From contig NC_064216.1 of assembly GCF_023101765.2 (NCBI RefSeq), positions 5,546,501 through 5,610,500 of the forward strand: a stretch of DNA of 64,000 nucleotides, given 5' to 3'. Below are positions 45,389-57,410 of this stretch, one piece after another (position 1 is the stretch's first letter; the number at the start of each line of letters is the position of its first letter). Under the pieces are notes generated by a model. It worked only from the letters and a program-made list of their open reading frames with translations. It was not told where the DNA came from and ran no database searches. The position numbers were made by a program, and so were the translations under genes. Origin of the DNA: Spodoptera frugiperda. Taxonomy: Eukaryota > Arthropoda > Insecta > Lepidoptera > Noctuidae.

Positions 45389-48300
45389 GTACGTACTTTG
45401 TTTTGGATTTCGTTGGTAATTAATAACGTGAAGATATGGTTGAAAGAAAATTGGTTTTTTGTATAAATAAACAATTATTTTTAGATTGATTTTAGGAGTT
45501 AGTTATGCATCACTTACTAGCTTAATGTCAGTAAAGCACGCAATGGAACAAATTCTATCATGGCCTTTTAAATATCATTATTACTCGTACATTCTTAACA
45601 TTTCATGCCACATTATGTACCTTAATCGACTATTTTATGGAACTTCATTTTGACCCAACAACCAACAGTTATCAGCACAATAAATCAACAGTAATGTGTA
45701 TCTATTAGTATTATTGACTTTGTAATGAGCTGTATGTCGGTCGACAGCCATGCTCTATTAGGAACGTTTGATCTCATAATATTGTTTGAAAAAAGCGGAT
45801 AATATCCCCACAATTACTAGGAACTGGTAAATATTAACTTACGCAGCTCATTAAGAGAATTCTTCTTTTTTCTGAGATTCTCTGTTTTTGTATTGTCTTC
45901 ATTAGTAAGTCTTGTATAATTGTAGATTTAATCATAACTTATTATAAACCTAGGATCTATTTTATCTAAACATACAAATTAAAAGTTTTATGAAACTGAA
46001 AAAAAAACTTGGCTTTTCAATATCCCAAATTCATAATTTTCTATATCCCTAGTAGTATGTTAGTTGAAAATATTAATTACAAAAAATATGTTACTAACTT
46101 TTATGAATGTAAATACAAACAAGATAATCTAAGAACTCCTATAAAGTAATCCGTGTCCACCAAACAAAACGGAACATAAATTCCCAATCCTCACAGACGA
46201 TCCGAAGGTGCGTAACTTTCTGGTAATTCGAGTAAATCTGGAAATGTTCAATCCTATTCTTCTGTGTTCTTGGACGAATTCTGGACCCTCATTAATATGT
46301 ATGAGCCTTGAGTAAAGATTGTGCTGAAATTCGGACGAGAGCCGCGATCCGATGGCAATAACATGACTGACCCTTGTCAGCAAATGGATTCCGTAGAAAA
46401 ATAGATGGTGTTGTACTCATTTTTAGCTAGCATCAGACCGTACATAAATCTCGGGGTCCCTTAGACCGTCATACGTCTCCAGAGATCTGGTTAGGAGTTC
46501 CTAGGCGTCATTTATGATTGTGGTACAAATAAATAACAGCCAGGAAAATCTCAGCAAAAATAAACGTGGATTGTTTGCGCTAACCTGCGCGCTGTTAGCA
46601 ACTGGCAATTTAATGTTTTTGAAGTGAATTATTTACACGCGTCTTGTAAAAAAGACGAACCTTGGACGTCGTTTGCGTAACCTTCAAACATCAAGATGAC
46701 ACAGCGATGAGTAGATTATGACATTTTTTTTTATTACGTGAACGAACGTGGCTGTGTAAAAAAACGTAAAAGGAGGAATATTTTACATTATTATGTATAA
46801 TGGTAAACATAATAATGGTGGTGATATATGGATATGGGAATTAATAATAATTAAATAATTTCCATAATTGCTTTTACCTCAAATAACATACTAAATTATA
46901 TTTAGAATAATACCGCAACGCTATAATATAAATCAAACAAAACTTTGGTGAATATAATACCTATGTATTTACCGATACCGTTTCACAGAAAAAATATATT
47001 CTAATAGCAACATTAAATCGCGTCTAAGTAGCTCGATATCATAAAATCATCGTTTGATAACTTTCCGTGGGGGAAGGTATAATTTTAGCCTTAACAGGGA
47101 ATGTTTATGAGCTACTATCTAAATTATGGAGCGACGCTAAAGTCAATATTTCAGGCCAGGGGGTGTAAAGACTGTGTGAAATCGGGATCAGTATTTGAAC
47201 GCGGGCCAACATAGGCCTTTGGCCTCATTCATTTGATTTCGTGTTTAACTACGGAAACTGTGCCTAAAAAATAGGCGCTCTTTATCGCCGAAGCGATGTA
47301 ATATCCTTTTTACTGAAAGGTCAATAAATAATATAATTTATTCTACGAGTTTTTGAACCGTTAAATAGGTCTTACGTCATTTGGCTTATCAAGGGTGTAG
47401 GATTTAATTCTACCTATATGTTATTTTTATAAAGTCTAATTTAGAATGTAAAGGTATCGTGCAAAATAGGTACCTTTCCCAATGTGACTTTACCACTAAA
47501 TTCTTATAAGGACTGATTGTAGAGGTTTCCAGAACATGTCTTACTGCATTCGAAAGGAAATGGTGTATGATAAGACTATTTATCCTCCTTGAAACGTGCA
47601 TAAAAATACCGACGTGCATTGCTTATCAATGTCAGCCTTATACCTTTTTGAAGATAAAGAACATTTGAAGTAGATTAGCAGACAAACTGATGGTTTATTC
47701 AGATTAATAATGATGTGTATCATCGTCAACATCATACCATCATCAGCTGAAAGTTCATTGCAAAAAATATCTTATAATTATGGTAAATGACAACTTGCTA
47801 CTAGCACCCAGTGGCTCCTAATAGTGTATACCTATATACAAAAATATTTGTATATTTTAATTTGTAAGCCTGGTGTAAAAATTATGTTCTCATTACCAAC
47901 TTGCGTACAAAATTCTACGATTAAGTAAATAGTAATGTTCCATTCGCCATTAAGCGCGCCTATGTTCGTTTGTACATAAAGTGTTAAATAAATAAATAAT
48001 GTCAATATTTTTCGTAGTTCGAGAATAATACTGGGCACTCAGTAGGTACAAACACAAACCGAGAGTTGTTTAACAAACTGGAAACTAATGCAAAATTATT
48101 CAAAAGGTATTTATTATTTTCTGCCAATGCACACAGTCTGCTTGCTCCACTGTTATTCAAACAAACCAATTGAGTTATTTTAATCACTACAAACTGGAAA
48201 TACTACTGGCGCCACTTCTTGGCATACTATCAGAAAATTAATAATGTTGTCACAATATTTTGGACATTTACCAACGACCTTACATGAATTAATGAAAACC

Positions 48301-50476
48301 CGATTATTCTAAAACACAAAATCATTAATTTTACACGAAGAAAAAGGTTCTAAAGGAGTTACGAAACTCTCAAAGTAAGTAAAACTTAAGCAGACTTCGC
48401 TCACAAAGATGTCTAAATTAATAAACTTAGCTTAGCTTCAATCCACGCCATTTTATTTCGCGTCTCAAGATAAAGAACAAAATGTACAAAAAAGCAAGTG
48501 CATCGGACGGAGCACTTGGGCTAAGGGCTTCCGCTTGGCAAACTTTTCAATCGGACCACTTTCCAGTGGGGCAAGTTTATCCTTTGAAACTACTCTCACC
48601 CCTATTTTGGTAACCAAATTGGACGAGTAACAGACTACGGTAGAAACAAAGCTTTGATCTGAAATTTTTCGTAAACCTGTTTACATTTTGAAAATTGATA
48701 TTTCTTTGTTGGGTTATAAGGTTCAAATTCAGTTATTTGTTGGAGCAATAAAGCATGATGTTTGACCAAATAACACCCATGAAATTTAATAATTAAAACG
48801 TCCAATTAAGTCCGTCTGATGCACAAGAAATATCAATAAACTCGTTTATAAGTAAATTTTGTCCCTGATTTTGGGATTTTTTTGTTAGATTTTATGTTTA
48901 ACAACGCAGATTTTTTACATCATTATTATGTTTGTTGAGAAGCAGCGACCTCTTCAAATATTACGATTGTGTTGAAATCGAGACTCTTAACGATTCAGAA
49001 TCCAATAAGCATACTCGTAATTATTTCGCAAGTTACTGCTGAGAGCAGTGCTTACGTTAATCTTTCGCTTTGGTAATAATTAACATCTTTCGTAGTGAGA
49101 ATACCAGTAACACATAATACAATTTGCTGTATTCCCACATGTGTTGTAGCTAATATAATATGCAGCAACATACCGTTACTTCGATCTATCTCCGCAAGAT
49201 CCTTTGAGACTACAATTTGGGTGGAAAATAATGAAATGTTATAAGTTTTTTTGGGTCGGTATATTATTCATTACACGCGTCTCGTTCCTTCGTATGAGAA
49301 CTTGTGTTGAAATGGAAAGGTGTAAATAAAGTGTATTTATTTTTTGCCGTACCTCTTTATTTCATATTTTGTTCAGGGACCCTTATAAACATGAGATCTT
49401 TATTGGAATAAAGTATGCATGGTTTTGTCAGTAGGCATAGTTTGTTCAGGGACTTTTATTACAAGGTCGGCAAAAATGGGAAAGGCGTTCTCATAATATT
49501 TTGTAGGTTTCGTCTTCAAGTTTTTAATTCTGCTTCTGGAGATAGAATCTGAAGTATTTGAGAAGTAGGTTACAAGTCTATCGTCACTTGTATTAGGGTC
49601 GCATAAACAAGGAGATTAGGAAACGTTTTCAAACAAATTTTCTCACAACGTTAGATTTGAAACGTTTTAGTTGCTAAGTGTCTACTGTTTACAAATGCGT
49701 TGTCCGCATTTCTTTCACACAGTGGCTGGTACACTAAAAATCCAACACTTTCTTCTTCACAAACAAACTCTTTAACTTTTTTTGTTCGCATTCCGCCAAA
49801 GAGGTCATTTCGTACTACAAAAAACATCCAACCATTGTTTATTTCTCAACTTAGAACATTTGTCTTTTGTTTCAAATAACCTCGTGGTCGGGCTTTCCTT
49901 CACTCATTAACTTTTCTGGAGACAAGTGGAAATCCGTGTGTAGCTTTCCTACTTGTAAATTGAATCTGAACTTAATTTTTACTGGGCTTTGGTTTCTTTT
50001 GCAACAAGATTTCTCTTAAAAGCGGTTGCAGGGTGGTTTAAATTGGACAGATAATGAGGGAGTTTCTTTTTACGATGTTTGTGATTGTACTGCCTGTGTA
50101 TTTAGATGGCAGCAGATTGTTTTAAGTTTATTGCGAACAAGATTTATACAAAGTAATTTTTTGAGTGTTTTGTTTTGCTTACGAAGGAAGAGCGGAACGA
50201 AGTTAATTAGGTACAAAGTTAAGCAATTTATGTTTTATGTTATCTTTGCAGAAATTTGAGAACTGTGCAATGCATACTCGTGTTAAATAGCAAATGTTAT
50301 TTAAATTAACGTTTTCAATTCATTGGGCAATTATAATAGAAACATAGATGAAGCGACCTAGGTATGTGCAAATGTTCCTGTTATCATATTTTCCTGGTAG
50401 GCGCTTTATCGGTCGTGTTATATACTCGTCAACACTATACCACAGTTTTCGCGCGACCATTTTCCTCTGTCAATTC
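45389..50476. other. Intronic DNA, no exon seen
   Basis: No supportable coding exon. The 84-codon minus frame at 46129-46383 is the most protein-like and may derive from an old repeat. About 47170-47240 (GCGGGCCAACATAGGCCTTT) and 47700-47760 (ACCATCATCAGCTGAAAG) look like scraps of LINE tails. At 48502-48525 CAAGTGC/GCACTTG form a short inverted repeat. Confidence 0.4.
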
Positions 50477-50639
50477 AGTCTGAACGTACGTATTGTTTCA
50501 GGAACGTTTTAATTCGGTAGTGTGATTATTTTATCAGTGTACTTTATTATTTTTTTAGAAAGTGTTGTGTGCGGACGTATCATAAGACAATGGGACTTTA
50601 TAATTGTTTTGTATGATAAGTTTCTTGTTTTGTGAAAAA
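50477..50639 (+). promoter_or_regulatory. Putative initiator and 5' leader of the 36-codon first exon
   Basis: ATTCAGTC matches the arthropod initiator consensus TCAKTY exactly, with A50477 as start. There is no TATA box at -30. GGAACG at about +25 is near, but not at, the expected DPE/MTE position. The 163-nt leader holds one short upstream frame, 50590-50616, whose stop overlaps an in-frame ATG at 50613 as ATGA. The upstream 80 bp contains CG-rich words (TTTTCGCGCGACC) unlike the surrounding intron. Confidence 0.42.
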
Positions 50640-50747
50640 ATGTTTTCGAATCGAAGAAGATTGTCGTTGAACACTTTGGTGGAAAAAGTTCTGTCAAAGA
50701 GGAGGGACTCGAAGGATTCTCCGCTCGCCTCACCTCTGTCCGATGAG
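50640..50747 (+). CDS. Candidate alternative first coding exon, 36 codons (Rapgap1 locus)
   Basis: ATG at 50640 has an A at -3 (good context). The frame runs 36 codons to GAT GAG|GTATTA (donor GT at 50748) and ends in phase 0. The product begins MFSNRRRLSLNTLVEKVLSK, continues with RRDSKD and ends SPLASPLSDE. It is basic, with R6-R7-L8-S9 fitting an R-R-x-S basophilic kinase site, and two S-P sites (S27, S31) fitting proline-directed kinases. An in-frame ATG at 50613 would add nine residues but is in poor context. Human Rap1GAP2 also opens with Met-Phe and a basic, phosphorylated serine stretch that binds 14-3-3. The resemblance is only in style and may be convergent. Shared phase with the GoLoco exon suggests an alternative N-terminus of the same gene. 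The minus frame 50509-50733 is a shadow. Confidence 0.6.
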
Positions 50748-51124
50748 GTATTAATTTTAATTTACTATTTTTTTTAAATAAATATTATTGTGTAAATAAA
50801 TAATGCGTAAAAACGTTCGTTTAGCCTTGATATTCCGTCAATGTTATCGACGTTTGATTACAGACTTGATTTCGATTTTGGTGTATCACGTTACGAAATA
50901 TTTTGCATTGGCATTGATGAGATAAAATCCATTTGTTATTGATATTTAATATTTAAATTAATGTTTGATATCAATTCTAGGTTAAATATTGATATTAGTC
51001 GACTAAATTGAGAAGTTTGTTTATCAATAGATTTGTAGAATTTAGGGCTTAGTGCCAAGAGCATTTTAATGACGGCGCTCACGCAAAGATTTGGCAATAG
51101 GTATAAGACAGCGTTAGGGTTATG
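50748..51124. other. Intronic DNA after the 36-codon exon
   Basis: AT-rich, no exon. Confidence 0.5.
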
Positions 51125-51258
51125 TGGGCTGCCTAGCGGGTAACCGGGGTTTCGGCCTGAAAAGCAGAAGTAAAAACGGATTGGGTTTTAGTCAGTATGA
51201 GTCGGAAAATCCCACTCGCCTCACCCAAGGCGGGAGAAGTCATTGGATCATTTTTACC
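51125..51258 (-). repeat. Dispersed repeat family A, copy 3 (reversed)
   Basis: CTGCCTAGCGGGTAACCGGG, GTTTCGGCCTGAAAAGCAG, CTCGCCTCACCCAAGGCGGG and AGAAGTCATTGG are the reverse complement of the words of copies 1 and 2. The middle (GTCAGTATGAGTCGGAAAAT) is more diverged. The 72-codon + frame at 51124-51342 is an artefact of this repeat. Confidence 0.7.
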
Positions 51259-52277
51259 CCCTCCAAAAAAAAGGGTTGTATAATTATAAAATGTAAGGTT
51301 GTACGTCCCTTCAGTTTTTGTTTACATTGCAGTCAAAAGTAATGCTAGCATTAGTTTAATTAAGTAACTTCCAAATACCGGATACTTGTACTTATTCGTA
51401 TGCAAAGTCTTGCGAAAACGGGTTAGGTGTGTTCCGCTGCTTATCGCATTCTCAATACATTTTTAAACTGTCGTACATTAAGTTAAAATAGGTACTAACA
51501 CTTCGTTTGTAGAATTGTAAAACTACAAAATTATTTACGCATAAGTTGCTAGTATATTCTTAATGAAACTTGTCATAATTATTGAACATGTTTTTTTTAA
51601 TAGTTAGTTCTCTACAAAATGTGAACCAATTAAGTTGTTAACAGACTAAGCTATCATTTATTTTTTGTTCAGTTCAAGGACGACTAATTCAATTGCCTAT
51701 GACGCAATTTCAGTTGAATTTGTACTTTCTGAACATGTATACAAAGTTTATAATTAGTGTAAGTAGTATGATTGACACACCTACATTTCTTTTCAATGTC
51801 AGTGTAATAATAAAAGCAATAAAGTATATTGTGTCGTAATAAGTGACAGTTGTTAATCATCTCACGTGAACTTGGTTGTTGGAATTTCAACCTTATGTAC
51901 TTGTAGTTTAAATAACAAAATTGAAAAAATTTATAAATTTGTGTCTCCTATTAAATACTGGCCATTCTTACTAGTTTTTATTTCAGTAATTATATTCACC
52001 AGATAAAAAATAATCGCTAGACAGGTTTTCATAACCTTTACACGCATTTCCCGACAAGCTATATAGTAAATATATGAGTACATGATAAAAATACTAGTTC
52101 GAAAGCTATCAGACTAACCTACCTGGTTGTAATACGCATTCTAAGGTGCGATCGATAAACACTGAGTCAAATGTCGAGTTCATCGCCATACGATACGCCT
52201 GATGTATTACAAGGTCATGTAACCTTCACTATTTTCATGTACTGACAGCTCATCAAGCTATACTCAACCACTCTAAC
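51259..52277. other. Intronic DNA, no exon seen
   Basis: AT-rich; frame 51684-51890 (-) is chance. Confidence 0.45.
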
Positions 52278-52418
52278 TCGACCTGTCATTGGACAGCCAG
52301 TCTATACATTGTAAGGTCTATGTTGTTGTTAGTATGAAGCAAAGATACAGTGTAACTTGGCCTCTCATTGTATAGACAGTTCGAACAAAGTCAGGTCTAT
52401 GTTGATGGTAGTATAAAG
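52278..52418 (+). repeat. Diverged tandem duplication, about 79-bp period
   Basis: CGACCTGTCATTGGACAGCC ... AGGTCTATGTTGTTGTTAGT (52278-52340) recurs as TGGCCTCTCATTGTATAGAC ... AGGTCTATGTTGATGGTAGT (about 52358-52418). Similarity is clearest over the last 30 bases of each unit. The origin is unclear. Confidence 0.5.
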
Positions 52419-53552
52419 GGTGTCGAAGTTCTAATCCTTTAGCGTTTACATGCCCATTGGTATTGTCAACACCAACTGTTATAGTGACATCATGTGAATG
52501 GAAATGTGTGTTCACCTTGTCACCGTATCGGTTCGAGTAACTGACTGACTGATAGAGCCGTTTCTATGGCGTAATTTATTTTGTTTGCGTGTTTTCTGTA
52601 AGGGTTCGTTTAAGAGAGGATATATGTAAGTAGGTTGTATTTGTTCAGCTGAGTTTTGATATTTTTAGCTAACTATTAACTTCAGTCATATTTATAAATC
52701 AATGATGTTTATCCCTAATTCTGAGAGACGCAGAACCAGTATAAAATTTAACGTGTTAAAAATTTAAAGTAACAGCTGAGACTTGGCTTAAACTATTAAT
52801 ACATTGGTATTAGTAGTACAGACAATAACTTAATGTACTGAAAATTTCATTCATAAGAAAATGCGAAGAAAATACTAAACTTATAAAAAAATTAAGACCA
52901 TTAATAAACAAGGAGATAAATTGAAAGGACCTTGACTTGAAGCAGCAAGTCTTCGTAACTCTCAAACAATGTCGCGTTAAGATTAATTCCGACTCATTTT
53001 TTATTAAGTAACAACCCTGAACTTGGTTCGCTGAATTGGTTTAGAAAGGAACTTTATTAGAAAAAAATATATATTAATTTATCGAGATATTTAACTAACT
53101 GTTTAAACAGTTCAGGATAAAGAAGTTGAAAATTACTATTTGATTACACTTTTTATATCGATTTGAGCGGTTTCTAGAATTGTCTACAGATCTTTTTAAG
53201 ATTTATTTATTTAATCGTAGATTTTATTACACAAACTTAAGAAATTGATGAACTTCATCACAGTAGCATGCTCCAAAAACTTGTAAGAACTAATAAACTA
53301 GTGATTGGCTGATTTTATAACATGAACTTTCAATTCAACCATACTATTACTCATATCTTAATATTTCTTAAAATTTTAGAATCTTCGGCTATTTCATAAC
53401 AGATCATTGTATCAGCTTTCTTATTAATACATATCCAACGTTTTTGGTAACGACCACAAAACGGTTATATTTAAGCAACAGTTTTATAAGGGAACCCCTT
53501 ATTGCAGTCGTTTTTACTTTCTCTAACGTTCCGAACATATGGTTTGGCTATT
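52419..53552. other. Intronic DNA, no exon seen
   Basis: AT-rich, no exon or recognisable repeat. Confidence 0.45.
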
Positions 53553-53566
53553 GTTGCCATGACAAC
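53553..53566. promoter_or_regulatory. RFX X-box-like palindrome beside E-boxes
   Basis: GTTGCCATGACAAC differs at one base from the perfect X-box palindrome bound by RFX factors. It is followed directly by CAGCTG (53565-53570) and CAGGTG (about 53580), both E-boxes, in an unusually GC-rich 80-bp patch. The cluster looks like an intronic enhancer, possibly active in ciliated or neural cells. This is motif-based inference only. Confidence 0.35.
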
Positions 53567-54856
53567 AGCTGCCCACGCGCAGGTGCCAACTAACAGTTGT
53601 TTTGGTACCGGCGTCACCCCATTTCGTTTTTAAGAGTTCCGTGTGGTAAGATTAGATTTGAAGTATTTTTATTATACCGCATATCTTATTGTTTAATTAC
53701 CGGTTATTTAACCGCTTTAATTTGGAGTGGAAAGAATATAATCTGAGTAATAATTGAATTTATTTTTCATTATTATTTTCCACCCTATAATTATATTTTT
53801 GTTACAATCTATTGTACCAATTAGGTTCACTCACTCACTATATAGTACTATAAGCGATCAACATTATCCTTACTGCCTAATACGAACTTTTAAATCAAGT
53901 TTAGTTTAACCTACGTGAGATCACGAAGTTGAATATTCTAATACATAAATTGTAACATTGAGTCTGAAAATAGTATTTTTACGATTTTATCCTGGTCAAA
54001 CGTTTCCAATGACGTCAATGGATCAATAGGTATAAAACATTATTTTCTTATCAAACAAACGTACCGTAAACAATATATTAATGCTCTAGTAATTAACATT
54101 GACTGTTAATCAACCACAACACATAATAGGGACATTGCAAAATGTTCAGCTAATTGATTGATGCACAGGTAGTCTTGGTACTCATGGCTACCCATCGAGC
54201 GACACAAAACCAGTTTATCGTGGCCTCCTATTATACGAACTTTTTGCAAGTTTAACGGTCAGTTTATACTGGGTGTTCATAGGTTGATGTGTAGTCGTAT
54301 GTAGTTTAAACTGGGATCTCAGTTCTTGATACTTGGCAACTATTATTTTTGGTCCGTTCATTTTTCTTGTGGTCAGAAGCAAGGCTATTAAGTATGAGAT
54401 CATGGATTCCAAGGTTGGGTTTAGTAAAATCCCGTATGATAGAACTTGCAAGGAAATTAACAAGTAAAGGATTGAGATAAGACGATTGAGAACTCCTTCC
54501 TCTTTTAAAGTACAAAGGGCAGGCTTCACAAGTAGGTATGTATATAGAAGTTTTAGCCGTAATTTTCTCAGAAAACCTGTTTGCGAATCCATACAAATTA
54601 ATTATTTATTATTTATTTAAACAATAAGATACCTCTAATACTTAATTAATAAACAATATAGCCAATGATAAAAAATGTGTCATGGAACTTATTATACAAG
54701 ACAGTGTTCGTGTCGATAGTACTTAATTATCGTATTAATTAGTAATTATTACCAGTTTTTTATTGATTTCATTCGATTTATGTGTATGTATTTACATGAA
54801 TTTGTATTTAGTTTTTTTTTTTTTGTAATAACTATCGTGAGATATACTAAATTAAC
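53567..54856. other. No gene seen; contains the longest chance frame
   Basis: The 125-codon minus frame at 54215-54592 is the longest in the window. It overlaps a second open minus frame (54306-54596), has no domain, no splice support and low-complexity L/I/K composition, so I do not call it. Its 5' half on the minus strand could hide an old transposon. Confidence 0.4.
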
Positions 54857-54962
54857 TGTCGTCACGCTGCTCATGATGAAGAGTCCCCCTGTGATTCGAA
54901 ACTAGTAGAGCTTTTCTCCATTAATTTACGTGAGTAAACTGTGATTTTTAGTTAATTTAGTT
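54857..54962 (+). repeat. Dispersed repeat (GCTCATGATGAAGAGTCCCCC type)
   Basis: GTCGTCACGCTGCTCATGAT, GAAGAGTCCCCCTGTGATTC, GAAACTAGTAGAGCTTTTCT and CCATTAATTTACGTGAGTAA form a phrase I recognise as a common lepidopteran transposon-derived repeat. It is preceded by a T tract (about 54811-54824). The GTGAGT inside it is a repeat word, not a gene donor. Confidence 0.55.
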
Positions 54963-56133
54963 TTATTTATTGTGAGTTGACACTAATATTATTAATCTTT
55001 TTATAGAATCAAATAAATTATTTAATCTAATGACCTAAGTCGTAATTTTCTAGATCACGCACAATTATTAGACTTAATTTAATTAAATTAGTTTCGAAAT
55101 TATAATAAGTAGGTACATGAGTCTTAACTTTTTTTGATACATTGAAATTTTTTTTCTACTAAGTATTTCGTTTACATAATTCATCAATGAGTTAGATTTC
55201 CACAATCACTGCTTGCGTGCTAAGAGGTCGTTAGTTTCATTATATATCTCTTAAATATCCCTGAAACATCATTACGATAATTCAATAATTAAATCAAATG
55301 AATTATTATATTATTCCCATGCAAAGTTGCCTGTATTGAAATTATTTGTTAGTGACGATATTTAAACAATTTACAATTGACATTGTATGGAAATTTAGGG
55401 TTTGTTGTTTGGTTACTTAGGCCTATTTTTGCATGTAACTTGCAACAAAGGGAAGACTTGCAACCGACCAGACGTAGGACTTATTATATTGATTACCTGC
55501 ATGGCGATCATGAAGTCAAGCCACAAGAGATGTTCAACTTTCCTGATTTTGACTTAAAGTCGAAATTACAATAAATACAATTTACAAATTGGAGTAGGTT
55601 GACCAGCTTATACTTTTGACTGACTGGATCTGACTCACCACTGGTTGAAGCAATATTAGGGTGTGGTTCTAGGATAACCTTCTATTTCCCAATAATATTT
55701 ATTATGACAATAATGAGTCAATATGTTCATGATTTTCCTAATCAGTAATACTTAGGACTTATCCTGCAGTTGACTAAAGTCAATATATAATTTTTATTAT
55801 TTACTGCACAAAATATGGTATCATTTGATATTTTTGTACATTATTATTCCTATTTTATTCAATAAACAAAGTAGAGGCAACATCATCATCTCATTTATTT
55901 TTGGAATAAAACAATATACCTACCTGTTTAGACACGAACAATGTGATTTATTCTGGATTTTCCTTCAATACTCTGGCTTAACAATATCTAACAGACAAAC
56001 AATGAATAGGAAAAATAGCAACAGGAAAATTATTAACAATTTAAAATAGAAGCAAATAAAACAGAATAAACAGTTAAATAAAAAGTTTACACTATCGGAA
56101 AGTAAATAAAACAAAACTTATAATGTACCTTAC
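54963..56133. other. No firm gene; one mildly protein-like frame
   Basis: The frame 55377-55574 (+) contains the hydrophilic stretch TRRRTYYIDYLHGDHEVKPQ and ends FNFPDFDLKSKLQ. It lacks a donor, acceptor or family match. Frame 55825-56049 (+) is chance. Confidence 0.4.
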
Positions 56134-56318
56134 CGAATTGTAATAAAGTTAAAAATATTAAATGTCAACATTTTATCTACTGTAGCTTCTTCCATACATT
56201 TTTTCATAGACGCTTCTGTCTTTAATGCCTTACCATATAAAATGACGTAATCCTCCAAGAATGAGATTGGAAAAGTCGATTTTCTTTCCTTGCAACTGAG
56301 TGCAGTAAGCCGATACAT
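56134..56318 (-). CDS. Possible minus-strand exon, unknown product
   Basis: On the minus strand, a pyrimidine-rich tract (TTCTTTGCACACCCTGTAG) and then TATATTCAG precede ATG at 56318. The frame runs 61 codons plus two bases to a donor-like CG|GTAAGG (GT at 56133-56132). The product begins MYRLTALSCKERKSTFPISF and contains EDYVILYGKALKTEASMKKC. Its balanced K/E/L/T composition is unlike the chance frames around it. The frame stays open upstream for 22 more codons (to about 56384), including HRYWERDKHVGN. I recognise no family. It may be an exon of a nested minus-strand gene, a transposon scrap or a chance frame. Confidence 0.25.
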
Positions 56319-57410
56319 CTGAATATACCTACAGGGTGTGCAAAGAATATTTCCAACATGCTTATCGCGTTCCCAGTACCGATGTTAAGCATCCACGAGA
56401 ATTTTCTTTGAGAGAAGAATTTAAGACATCTGTGGAAAATTTCCGTGTATTACATTTCCATGTTACGGAGTCGTGTAGTCTTGTTTTGCTCACTTCACTG
56501 GACGTACTTAAGCAAAGGAATATTTTGTACTGCACTTTCATTTCTTTCTTTAAATTGACCAGGTGTTCATAGCTGTGGTTTCAATAGAAAAAGCGATACG
56601 TACGAATGATATTAATGATTAGAAATGGGGTGAATACTAAGATGACGTGTGACGGAGATATATGGAAAAAGAAGACATTCACGCCAGCCTCTATGATAAA
56701 TGTTTTGGTATATTAAGCATCTTGTAGCACTTGTTCTTTTTACTAAAGTATTATAAGGTCAATGAACTTTGGAGGAAACTTGAAGCAGTACACAGAAATA
56801 AACCGTAAAACACAGTAATATTAAATACGGATATGAATATCAAAACATTGCAAATGTTAATGTATGTTTAGAAGATGCAAATAACACGACATTACTGACT
56901 AACGTTGGTATCTCTTCACTAAACGATTATTTAACTATTGCGCTAGAAGGTCATCTCATCTTAATATGTGCAAATATGAATGATATCATACCACAAATGG
57001 CAAATGCAGGCTTAAGTACACTAGAAATAAAGTCTCAATTACCTTCATAAGTATGACTATTGAATCACATTTAAGCAAAATATACCTTACTGCAATATAG
57101 TAAAGTATAATTCAGAAAAGTTTGAAATAGAATCTGGATAGTTTATCGATAGTGTGCAAAGCACAAAATATGAACATTAGTGTTAGTGTTTGTGAAATCT
57201 AAACCGATCAGCCAGTGTCACTCTGAAACGGTTCTGCACGCTCTATAAACAGAATCAGTATAAATCAATACATAATTGATCATGGCTATACACGCGAAAC
57301 CACGCATCATAAATAAAGTCTTTCGTTGCTCGTGAATGGGAACGATTAATTCGGTGTCAATGTACTAATCAGGGCAGCAACTGCCAATCAATGTGTTGAT
57401 TCTATTATTA
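56319..57410. other. No gene seen
   Basis: The 78-codon + frame at 56336-56572 faces the minus frame just described; at most one of the two strands is likely to be real, and neither is confirmed. The remainder is AT-rich and featureless. Confidence 0.4.

Noticed and set aside
54215..54592. Longest open frame in the window (125 codons, minus strand)
   Set aside because: It overlaps another open minus frame, is L/I/K-rich with no domain or splice support, and lies in AT-rich DNA where such lengths arise by chance.
54928..54933. GTGAGT donor-like word
   Set aside because: Part of a dispersed repeat phrase, so not evidence for an exon.
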